Positions 37,514 to 48,796 of a DNA stretch of 64,000 bases are shown piece after piece. Under the pieces are notes generated by a model that was given only the letters and a program-made list of their open reading frames with translations, made no database searches and was not told the DNA's origin. A program made the translations under genes and the position numbers. Source of the stretch: Arthrobacter sp. AFG7.2 (lineage in GTDB: Bacteria > Actinomycetota > Actinomycetes > Actinomycetales > Micrococcaceae). Location of the stretch: NCBI RefSeq assembly GCF_002892835.1, contig NZ_PJMB01000006.1, forward strand, positions 1 to 64,000, in the 5' to 3' direction. The stretch's first letter is position 1. Every line of letters starts with the position of its first letter.

Positions 37514-38449
37514 TCAGAGGTCCTCTTCTTCGAGACGGTCGGTGAGGATCCGGTTGGCGTTGACCTGCAGGATGCCGAGCGACTCCTGGATCAGGGGCGC
37601 CCCGATGCTGCCCCTGCGCACCGCGGCGACGATGCGGCGCGTGGGTTTCGCCCTGCCGGTGATGCGGAGCCGGACCACGTTTTCGGCACCATGCAGAGGC
37701 GCCAGCCGGGGCAGCAGGCCGACACCCAGCCCCGCACCCACGAACGCGATGTGAGTTTCCCATTCGACGGCTTCATGGGCGATCCGCGGTGTCACCCCCA
37801 CTGCCGTGAAGGCGGCGGTGAAGAGGGAATGATAGGCGGAACCGGCGGCCTCCGTGATCCAGGGCTCCGATGCCAGCTCCTCAAGCGTCGCTGTTTCCCG
37901 TGATGCCATCGGATGGTCACCGGGAACGATCACGTCCAGTGGATCGTCGAGCAGGACTCTCTGCTCGAAGCGCGGGTCGTCGTCACCATAACTGTCGGAC
38001 TGCATAGCGACAATGACTGCAAGGTCGATCCGTTCGGCAATCAATAAGTCGAAGCAGCGGGCCGGATCAGCCTCTAGAACCTGCACCTCCAGCAGGGGGT
38101 GTGTTAAGCGCAGGGTGGCGGCCAGCGGCGCGAGCAACTGGGCAGCCGCAGAGGAGAATCCGCCGAGGCCAAAGTGGGACTGCACCTGGTCGCCGGCCTC
38201 CATGGCCGCGGCGCGCAAGCTCTCCCACTGGGCGATGAGGGGATCCGAGCCCGCCACCAGAAAGCGACCCGTGGCGGTAAGCCGCACGCCCCGGCCGTCC
38301 TTCGTCAGCAGCTGCATTCCAAGTAGGCGCTGGAGCTCCCGTAATTGTGCGGAGACGGCAGATGGAGAATAGCCCGTGAGTTCCGCGGTCCCGCCGATGG
38401 TGCCACACCGGGCAAAGACGCGAAGGGTGACAAGCCTGGCATCGATCAT
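37514..38449 (-). CDS. LysR-family regulator divergent from gbcA
   Basis: The protein is 311 aa. The N-terminal winged HTH is at about 1-62 (TAELTGYSPSAVSAQLREL), and the C-terminal periplasmic-binding-like effector domain follows. The start ATG at 38449 is the first residue of a normal LysR HTH (MIDARLVTLRVFARCG). It lies divergently from gbcA with a 161-base shared region, which fits a glycine-betaine-responsive activator, though this class is not the known GbdR (AraC) regulator of pseudomonads. Confidence 0.88.
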   Translation of the reverse strand: MIDARLVTLRVFARCGTIGGTAELTGYSPSAVSAQLRELQRLLGMQLLTKDGRGVRLTATGRFLVAGSDPLIAQWESLRAAAMEAGDQVQSHFGLGGFSSAAAQLLAPLAATLRLTHPLLEVQVLEADPARCFDLLIAERIDLAVIVAMQSDSYGDDDPRFEQRVLLDDPLDVIVPGDHPMASRETATLEELASEPWITEAAGSAYHSLFTAAFTAVGVTPRIAHEAVEWETHIAFVGAGLGVGLLPRLAPLHGAENVVRLRITGRAKPTRRIVAAVRRGSIGAPLIQESLGILQVNANRILTDRLEEEDL

Positions 38450-38610
38450 GCACCTATTGTGCAGGGTTATCTTCAGGTTCTTGCGCTTTTTTTGCAGCTG
38501 CTGTGATCCTAATCTCATTACTACAAGTTCTTCCACTACGCTGCCACCCCCCACGCACCCGTGGTTGACACGCAACACCCACTTACCCCATGCCTCCCGG
38601 GAGGAAACCC

Positions 38611-39915
38611 ATGACTGCTTCAGTGAACGTGCCCCTCAACTCACGCGGAAAAATCGCTGCCTCATTGCCTGCCGAGCAGCTGGCAGAAATCACCGCCCTG
38701 TTTGAGTTCCGGCGCACAGGCTACTCCCTCGATGCCCCCTTCTACACCGATCGCTCGATCTTCAATATCGACATGGAGGCCATTTTCGGCCGGCACTGGA
38801 TCTTTGCCGCCAGCACCGCCGAACTGCCGGAACCGGGCGACTACGTCACCGTCGACTACGGGCCCTACTCCCTGATTGTGCTGCGCAACGACGACGGCGG
38901 GGTGAACGTCCTGCACAACGTATGCCGCCACCGCGGCGCCCGCGTCCTTACCGAGGCTGCCGGGTCAACCGGAAACCTGGTCTGCGGCTACCACTCCTGG
39001 ACCTACTCGCCGGAGGGCAACCTGATTCATGCCTCCGCCCCGGGGGAAACAAAGTTCGACAAGAGCTGCTTCGGCCTCAAGCGTGCCCACGGCCGCGAGG
39101 TCGCCGGACTCATCTTCGTCTGCATTGCAGATGAACCGCCGGCGGACTTCGACGAAACCGCAAAGATCTTTGAGCCCTACCTGGCGCCCCACGATCTTTC
39201 GAAGACAAAAATCGCCTATCAGCAGAACATCATCGAAGAAGGCAACTGGAAGCTCGTCATGGAGAACAACCGTGAGTGCTACCACTGCGACGGCCACCCT
39301 GAACTTGCCTGCTCCCTCTTCCCCACCTGGGGACTGACGGAGGGCCTGATCCCGCCACATCTTGAGGAGGTGTGGAACCGGAACAAGGAGGCCCAGGCCT
39401 CCCTTGAGGAGCGTTGCCGCCGCTATGGCCTTCCCTATGATGTGGTCGAGCAGCTTGACACACGCATCGCGGGAATCCGCATCTCGCGGGAATCACTCGA
39501 TGGAGACGGCGAATCCTTCTCCGCCGACGGCCACAGGCTTTCCAAGAAGCTGCTCGGCGACCTGCCCGACTTCCGCCTTGGCCGCTGCTCGATGCACCTG
39601 CAGCCCAACAGTTGGTTCCATTTCCTCGGCGATCACGTCATCACGTTCGGGGTCTTCCCCATCAATGAACACCAAAGCCTCGTTCGCACCACCTGGCTGG
39701 TGGCTGACGATGCCGTGGAAGGCGTCGACTACGACCTGGAGAAGCTCACCTACACCTGGAAGCAGACGAACCTGCAGGACAAGGCATTCGTGGAGCTGTG
39801 CCAGCAGGGTGCCGGCAGCCCCGCTTACGAGCCCGGCCCTTACATGAAGAGCGAATACCAGGTCGAGGCTTTCATCAACTGGTACGTGCAGCGCGTGCAG
39901 GAGCACTTGGCATGA
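38611..39915 (+). CDS. gbcA: Glycine betaine monooxygenase oxygenase subunit
   Basis: The protein is 434 aa. The Rieske motif is C105-x-H107 and C125-x2-H128 (NVCRHRGA, VCGYHSW). The mononuclear iron ligands include H225 and H229 in ENNRECYHCDGHPEL. It demethylates glycine betaine to dimethylglycine, releasing formaldehyde, with electrons from GbcB. A GGAGG site precedes the ATG at 38611; an ATG at 38590 is upstream of it. It overlaps gbcB by 4 bases. Close relatives act on stachydrine, but the dimethylglycine oxidase and BCCT transporter downstream support betaine. Confidence 0.92.
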   Translation: MTASVNVPLNSRGKIAASLPAEQLAEITALFEFRRTGYSLDAPFYTDRSIFNIDMEAIFGRHWIFAASTAELPEPGDYVTVDYGPYSLIVLRNDDGGVNVLHNVCRHRGARVLTEAAGSTGNLVCGYHSWTYSPEGNLIHASAPGETKFDKSCFGLKRAHGREVAGLIFVCIADEPPADFDETAKIFEPYLAPHDLSKTKIAYQQNIIEEGNWKLVMENNRECYHCDGHPELACSLFPTWGLTEGLIPPHLEEVWNRNKEAQASLEERCRRYGLPYDVVEQLDTRIAGIRISRESLDGDGESFSADGHRLSKKLLGDLPDFRLGRCSMHLQPNSWFHFLGDHVITFGVFPINEHQSLVRTTWLVADDAVEGVDYDLEKLTYTWKQTNLQDKAFVELCQQGAGSPAYEPGPYMKSEYQVEAFINWYVQRVQEHLA

Positions 39916-41327
39916 TTCAACTCCTTACTGAAACGGCAACCCAGGAACCACAGCGTATCCGCGGTCTTGAGATGCCGTGGAACAGGGTGATGGGAAGCAC
40001 TGAGACACCCGCCCGGGCAGCCCGCGCATTGGGCCCGTGGCACCCTCAGGAGTTCATGGCCGAATGCGTCGAGACAATTCCCGAGGCCGGCGCCATGATG
40101 ACCTTCGTGTTCCGGCGCTGCGACGGTGCGCCCCTGGCGTTCCGTGCGGGGCAGTACGTGAACGTCGCATTCCCGGTCAATGGCGAGGACCAGGAACCGG
40201 TGGACCGGAGTTACTCGCTGTCGAGCTCGCCCACCGAGCCGTGGACCTTCAGCATTACCGTCAAGAGCGACCCCACGGGACTCGTCTCGCCATGGGTGCA
40301 CGAGAACGTCAAGCCCGGCACCGTTCTTGAGATGCTGGGACCGGTGGGAGCATTCCACCTGCCCGATGCCGACCGGCGGGCACGGTATCTCCTGCTGGCC
40401 GCCGGCGCAGGCATCACACCCATCATGTCCATGGTGCGGACCATCCACTCCCTGCCCGGACACGCCGATGTTGTGGTCCTCTACCATGGCTCGGACGCCG
40501 GCGGCTTTGCCTTCCACCGGGAATTGGCCTACATCGCCTCCGTGGACTCACGGATCAAGGTCCACTACTCCCTGGGCGACCGGAGCAAGCCGGAGGGGTG
40601 GGAAGGGTTCAGCGGAAGGCTGACGGCGGCCATGCTCGAGGAGGTGGCCCCGGACGCCAACGGCCGCCAGGTGTACGCGTGCGGTCCCGAGGGTTACCTG
40701 AACACCGCCACCGAGCTCCTCGGGAAGGTCGGCGTCGACGACACGTCCATCTACATGGAGTTCTTCTCCGGAGACCGCCAGACGCTCCTTGAGTACCAGG
40801 CGGAGGTCGCCTTTGCAGCAGACGTTGCGGAGGAGATCGCCGAGGAGATCGCCGAATCCGCCGAGGACTACTACGAAAGCCAGCCCGCCGCGTTTGGCCT
40901 CTACGAGCCTGGCTACGACGCCGACGGAACCCTGCAGGCCTCGGGGCTGCCGCTGGAAGTCATCAACCCGGAGGCACCCCGCTCCGACTCCTCCGCCGAC
41001 AAACCGGGCGGTCAGCCGGAAGCCGTTTCCCCTGACGCCTCGAGCTTTGACACGGTGGGAACAGGCAGCCTCACCATGTCCTTCATGCGCACCGGCATCA
41101 ATGTGCGGATCGATCCCACCGAGCACGTCCTCGAGGCGGCCCAGCGTGCAGGCGTCAGGATTGGCGCGAACTGCAAGGAAGGCATGTGCGGCTCCTGCAA
41201 GGTCGTCAAGCTTTCAGGAGAGGTCGAGATGAACCACCAGGGCGGAATCCGGGCGCGGGAAATCTCTGCCGGCAAGTTCCTGCCCTGCTGCTCGGTTGCG
41301 CAGACGGACCTGGTGATCGATGCCTGA
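39912..41327 (+). CDS. gbcB: Glycine betaine monooxygenase reductase with long acidic linker
   Basis: The protein is 471 aa, longer than the ~360-370 aa of known GbcB. The FAD site RSYS (99-102), NAD-binding GAGITP (165-170) and CGPEGY (257-262) form the reductase part. A plant-type 2Fe-2S domain at the C-terminus has C421, C426, C429 and C459. Between them residues ~291-385 form a Glu/Ala/Ser/Pro-rich linker. It passes electrons from NAD(P)H to GbcA. The overlap with gbcA is ATGA. Confidence 0.9.
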   Translation: MIQLLTETATQEPQRIRGLEMPWNRVMGSTETPARAARALGPWHPQEFMAECVETIPEAGAMMTFVFRRCDGAPLAFRAGQYVNVAFPVNGEDQEPVDRSYSLSSSPTEPWTFSITVKSDPTGLVSPWVHENVKPGTVLEMLGPVGAFHLPDADRRARYLLLAAGAGITPIMSMVRTIHSLPGHADVVVLYHGSDAGGFAFHRELAYIASVDSRIKVHYSLGDRSKPEGWEGFSGRLTAAMLEEVAPDANGRQVYACGPEGYLNTATELLGKVGVDDTSIYMEFFSGDRQTLLEYQAEVAFAADVAEEIAEEIAESAEDYYESQPAAFGLYEPGYDADGTLQASGLPLEVINPEAPRSDSSADKPGGQPEAVSPDASSFDTVGTGSLTMSFMRTGINVRIDPTEHVLEAAQRAGVRIGANCKEGMCGSCKVVKLSGEVEMNHQGGIRAREISAGKFLPCCSVAQTDLVIDA

Positions 41328-41440
41328 CACCTGTTCCGGATAAAGCAAAGCTGACTGCGATTCTGAATGCCAATTTTCCATCCGGTCCGGGGACGCCGGA
41401 GCACATCGCTAGCCCATGAATTCAAACCAAAGGACCTGAC

Positions 41441-43378
41441 ATGGCTTTGAACAGCGACATCCGCCCGGATGCCCAACTCCCCCGCGAGCTGGAGGAGCCC
41501 CAACCCGTTCCTGCACCGGAGAACTCTCTTTCCTCCCCCGACTCCCTCGACTCCCACGCCGGGGAGGACACCCAGCAGATCCTCCAGGAACTCCGGCAGG
41601 GCAAGACCGAACGCGCGGTAACGGAACGCCGCAACCGCAAGCTTGTCCTGGACAAGTGGACCTTCGGGATCACGGGCGTCATCGCCTTGGCCTTCATCGC
41701 GTGGGGCTTCCTCGGCCGGGACAGCCTGGCCACAGTCTCCACCGACGCCCTTGGCTGGGTCATGGAATACACCGGCTGGCTCTTCATGGTCCTGGCGTCC
41801 CTCTTCGTCGTGTTCGTGCTGTGGCTGGCACTTGGCCGCTTCGGCAACATCCCGCTGGGCAAGGATGGTGAGAAGCCCGAATTCCGGACGATCTCCTGGA
41901 TCGCCATGATGTTTGCCGCAGGAATGGGCATCGGCCTGATGTTCTACGGCGTAGCCGAACCGCTGTACCACTTCATCTCGCCGCCGCCTGGAACGGTGGA
42001 CGGGCGCACTCCCGAGGCAATTCAAACGGCCATGGCCACCTCAATCTTCCACTGGACCCTGCACCCCTGGGCGATGTACGCCGTCGTCGGTATTGCCATG
42101 GCGTACGGAACGTACCGGCTGGGCCGCCGCCAGCTGATCTCTGCCGCCTTCACCTCGCTCTTCGGAGTGCGGACGGTTGAAGGTCCGGTGGGCAAATTCA
42201 TCAACATCCTCGCCATCTTCGCCACGCTCTTCGGCACCGCGGCATCCCTGGGCCTGGGTGCCCTGCAGATCGGCAGCGGCATCACCTCCAATGGCTGGGC
42301 CGGCGAAATCGGTACTCCCGTGCTGGTGGTCATCGTCGCCATCCTGACCTTTTGCTTCGTGGCCTCTGCGGCGTCCGGCATCAGCCGCGGCATCCAGTGG
42401 CTGTCCAACATCAACATGGTCCTGGCCGTGGTGCTTGCAGTCATCGTGTTCGTGGCCGGTCCCACCCTGTTCATCCTCAACCTCATCCCGTCCGCGGTGG
42501 GTGATTACGCCAGCGACCTCGCGAAAATGGCCACCCGCACCGAGGCTGTCGGCGACGAGGCGCTGCGTGCCTGGCTGTCCGGCTGGACCATCTTCTACTG
42601 GGCCTGGTGGATCTCCTGGACGCCGTTCGTAGGCATGTTTATCGCCCGGATCAGCCGCGGCCGCACCATCCGCCAGTTCGTCACGGGCGTGCTGCTGGTG
42701 CCGAGCATCGTGAGCGTCATCTGGTTCGGTATCTTCGGCGGCACCGCGTTCCAGGTCCAGCAGCAGGCCGACAAAACGGACGACCCCGCCGACGGCATTG
42801 CCAAGATGGTCGACGGCGCCTCCACCATCGACTTCGACGGTGCGCTTTTCGAGCTGGTCAAGAACCTGCAGATGCCCGGCTGGGCCGTCTCCGCGGTCAT
42901 TGTCCTGGCCATGGTGCTGGTTGCCATCTTCTTCGTTACCGGTGCCGACTCTGCCTCGATCGTGATGTCTTCCCTGAGCTCCAACGGCTCCAGTGAACCG
43001 CGCCGCGGCCTGGTGATCTTTTGGGGCAGCCTCACCGGTGCAGTTGCAGCCGTCATGCTGCTCGCCGGCGGCAATGAACCGTCCGAGGCCTTGTCCGGGC
43101 TGCAGCGCATCACCATTGTTGCCGCCCTGCCGTTCGTGCTGGTGATGTTCCTGCTCTGCATTGCCCTCACCCGCGACCTGCGCCGGGACCCCATTTCCCT
43201 GCGCCGCCGGCTGGCCGACTCGGTTGTGGAACGTGCCATCCGCAGCGGCGTGGACGAGCACGGCGGCGTCCAGTTCGATCTCGTGACCAAGCATCAATGT
43301 GATCAGCATTGTTCGGATGAGGGCCGCTGCGCGCCTTCCTCCGCTGACACCCAAGCCCCCGCAAAGAACCAGGAGTAG
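41441..43378 (+). CDS. BCCT-family betaine/choline transporter
   Basis: The protein is 645 aa with twelve expected membrane helices. The GMGIGLMFYG motif (about 163-172) is the Gly-rich type of Na+-coupled BetP. The WAWWISWTPF segment (about 386-396) contains the Trp residues that form the betaine box in BetP. A 60-residue acidic N-terminus and a C-terminal Cys/His-rich end (617-630, KHQCDQHCSDEGRC) flank the membrane part. AAAGGA precedes the ATG. It probably imports glycine betaine as a carbon and nitrogen source. Confidence 0.92.
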   Translation: MALNSDIRPDAQLPRELEEPQPVPAPENSLSSPDSLDSHAGEDTQQILQELRQGKTERAVTERRNRKLVLDKWTFGITGVIALAFIAWGFLGRDSLATVSTDALGWVMEYTGWLFMVLASLFVVFVLWLALGRFGNIPLGKDGEKPEFRTISWIAMMFAAGMGIGLMFYGVAEPLYHFISPPPGTVDGRTPEAIQTAMATSIFHWTLHPWAMYAVVGIAMAYGTYRLGRRQLISAAFTSLFGVRTVEGPVGKFINILAIFATLFGTAASLGLGALQIGSGITSNGWAGEIGTPVLVVIVAILTFCFVASAASGISRGIQWLSNINMVLAVVLAVIVFVAGPTLFILNLIPSAVGDYASDLAKMATRTEAVGDEALRAWLSGWTIFYWAWWISWTPFVGMFIARISRGRTIRQFVTGVLLVPSIVSVIWFGIFGGTAFQVQQQADKTDDPADGIAKMVDGASTIDFDGALFELVKNLQMPGWAVSAVIVLAMVLVAIFFVTGADSASIVMSSLSSNGSSEPRRGLVIFWGSLTGAVAAVMLLAGGNEPSEALSGLQRITIVAALPFVLVMFLLCIALTRDLRRDPISLRRRLADSVVERAIRSGVDEHGGVQFDLVTKHQCDQHCSDEGRCAPSSADTQAPAKNQE

Positions 43379-43381
43379 ACC

Positions 43382-46853
<3,472 letters not shown>

Positions 46854-46884
46854 TCCGGAACCTGTCCGGACTTGGCGTCGGAAA

Positions 46885-46916
46885 CCGGGGGTCGCCTGAC
46901 GGGCGGCCCCCGGTTT
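46885..46916 (+). terminator. Intrinsic terminator of the gbc operon
   Basis: CCGGGGG and CCCCCGG pair, with an inner CGCC/GGCG extension, followed by TTTT. It lies 31 bases past the dimethylglycine oxidase stop. Confidence 0.85.
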
Positions 46917-46955
46917 TCACGCGTGAATGTCAGACCCCCTTGCCATGATGGGTAC

Positions 46956-48431
46956 ATGGGCAGGGAAGCGGTGGTGAAGGCGTTTGCGGATATCAAGGCC
47001 GCCCTTGCCGTGCTCAATGCTGAGGTGGACGGATATGGTTCAGAGCCGTTCTCGGCTGCTGATCCGCTGGCCGGGCTGGCGGATGGGAACCTGGACATTC
47101 TCGCCGGCGCTAAGGAGGCGGAAGCCGGGCTTGCAGGCTTGAAAGCCCGTGCTGCCGTTAAGTATGCGGACACAGTCCAAGCCTTGGCGCCTGACATGCC
47201 GGTGCAGGCGCAGGAGATGGCCGTCGCTGCGGAAATCGGGTCCGTGCTGGCCATCGGACTGCGGGCCGCAAGCGCGTTCCTGGCCGCTTCCCACGCCATG
47301 GACACAACATTGCCACTGACACTCTCGGCCCTGCAGGCCGGTTCAATTTCCTGGCAGCACGCCCTGGCCATGGCGGACGAGGCAGCCACCCTTGACCCGG
47401 CCGGCGCCGCTGCCCTGGAAGCCCACTTCCTGGACCCGGAGACACCCAGGCCTGCCACCGCGGCCGCGATCGGGGACATACCCGCCCACCGGCTCCGGCA
47501 CAAAGCCCGCACCTGGCGCGAACGCCACCACGCCGAAAGCATCGAGAAACGCCACGCTAAAGCCGCGGCAGACCGGCGCGTCGAGTACAGGCCGGACCAG
47601 GACGGGATGGCCTGGCTTTCGGCCTGCCTCCCCGCCGATCAGGCAATGGCAGGCTGGAACCGCCTCAACGCCCTCGCCCGGGCCGCACAAGGACCCGATG
47701 AGCCCCGCACCCTCACCCAAATCCGGGCCGACACATTCGCCGAAGCGATCCTCACCAGCGGAACCAGTCCAAACTTCAATGCAGGCAACAGCGACGCGGC
47801 AGGTGCAGAAACGGCTGCCGGCCCATCTTCATCAGTCCGGGCCCAGGTGCTCGTCACCGTGCCGGTATTCGCCCTCATGGGACTGACTGACGAGCCCGCC
47901 ATGCTGGACGGCTTCGGCCCCATCGCGCCGTCGATGGCCCGGAAACTGGTCGCCGACGGTGCTGATTCGTTCCACCGCGTCCTGGTGGATCCGCGGGACG
48001 GGGCACCGCTGGAGATCGGGCGGACCAGCTACCGGGTCACCAAAGCGATGCGGAACTGGCTGAGGATGCGGGACGGCAAATGCCCCTTCCCCGGTTGCAA
48101 CAACCCGTCGCTGGACAACGAGGCAGACCATCTCCTCGCCTGGCATCACGGCGGAACCACCGGCATCAGCAACCTCGGACAACCATGCCCCAAGCACCAC
48201 AAACTCCGGCACTCCACCGGCTGGACACCAACCCCCGCCACCAAGAACGAACCACCCGGGTGGATCTCACCCTCCGGGCGGCGTTACAAAAGCGAACACC
48301 AGGACTGGGAACCACCCCACTGGCCCGGAGCACCACGCCCTGCCACCGGCGACCCACCCGATTTTTTCTACCTCGGCCGCTCCCCAGGAGAAGACGGTAT
48401 CGAGCGGTTCCTGCATGCCCGGGCCAATTGA
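46956..48431 (+). CDS. DUF222/HNH endonuclease domain protein
   Basis: The protein is 491 aa. The long N-terminal half is helical and of the DUF222 (13E12-type) kind. The C-terminal HNH motif is visible (GKCPFPGCNNPSLDNEADHL, then WHHGG and CPKHHKLRH). Multiple copies in actinobacterial genomes are common. Nuclease activity is inferred from the motif only. It begins at ATG 46956, just after the gbc terminator, and is not part of that operon. Confidence 0.9.
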   Translation: MGREAVVKAFADIKAALAVLNAEVDGYGSEPFSAADPLAGLADGNLDILAGAKEAEAGLAGLKARAAVKYADTVQALAPDMPVQAQEMAVAAEIGSVLAIGLRAASAFLAASHAMDTTLPLTLSALQAGSISWQHALAMADEAATLDPAGAAALEAHFLDPETPRPATAAAIGDIPAHRLRHKARTWRERHHAESIEKRHAKAAADRRVEYRPDQDGMAWLSACLPADQAMAGWNRLNALARAAQGPDEPRTLTQIRADTFAEAILTSGTSPNFNAGNSDAAGAETAAGPSSSVRAQVLVTVPVFALMGLTDEPAMLDGFGPIAPSMARKLVADGADSFHRVLVDPRDGAPLEIGRTSYRVTKAMRNWLRMRDGKCPFPGCNNPSLDNEADHLLAWHHGGTTGISNLGQPCPKHHKLRHSTGWTPTPATKNEPPGWISPSGRRYKSEHQDWEPPHWPGAPRPATGDPPDFFYLGRSPGEDGIERFLHARAN

Positions 48432-48470
48432 ACCCTTGCAGCCACCTGTAGCTACTGATTGGCTGGTGGG

Positions 48471-48692
48471 ATGGCTGATGACGAGGTTTCCAAGAACATT
48501 CCTTCCGACGACGAGCACCTGCGCCAGGATGTCCTGCCAGAATCCGGGGGAGAACCCCAGGACGCCCCGGACAGCGGATTCACACCCGGACAAACCAACG
48601 CCGGGCAGCAGGTGGGCGGACTTGCCTCGGCCAGCGGCTACGGCAAAGACCTCGATCCAGAGGCCCAACCTGACGGCAACAACCCGGTGTAA
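48471..48692 (+). CDS. Small acidic hypothetical protein
   Basis: The protein is about 73 aa, from ATG 48471. It is acidic and low in hydrophobic residues, with Gly, Asp and Pro (NAGQQVGGLASASGYGKDLD, PEAQPDGNNPV), so probably disordered. The composition resembles small stress-linked proteins of Arthrobacter, but that is a weak guess. It lies 40 bases downstream of the HNH gene and ends before the terminator at 48724. Confidence 0.55.
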   Translation: MADDEVSKNIPSDDEHLRQDVLPESGGEPQDAPDSGFTPGQTNAGQQVGGLASASGYGKDLDPEAQPDGNNPV

Positions 48693-48723
48693 CCCAGACG
48701 GGGTCCTAAAAAACACAAGACAG

Positions 48724-48761
48724 CGACGGCGACATTCGGAAGGTGCCGGATGTCGCCGTCG
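48724..48761. terminator. Bidirectional terminator between the small protein and the FdhF-like gene
   Basis: CGACGGCGACAT and ATGTCGCCGTCG form a perfect 12-bp stem with a 14-base loop. On the minus strand it is followed, about 10 bases later, by a run of six T (complement of CCTAAAAAAC). Confidence 0.75.
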
Positions 48762-48796
48762 TCGTTCTGCTCGCTGGAGACGAAGCTGGGCGGGAA

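Noticed and set aside
38450..38610. TTGACA at 38565 as a gbcA promoter
   Set aside because: No acceptable -10 hexamer lies 16-18 bases downstream, so I did not list it as a promoter.
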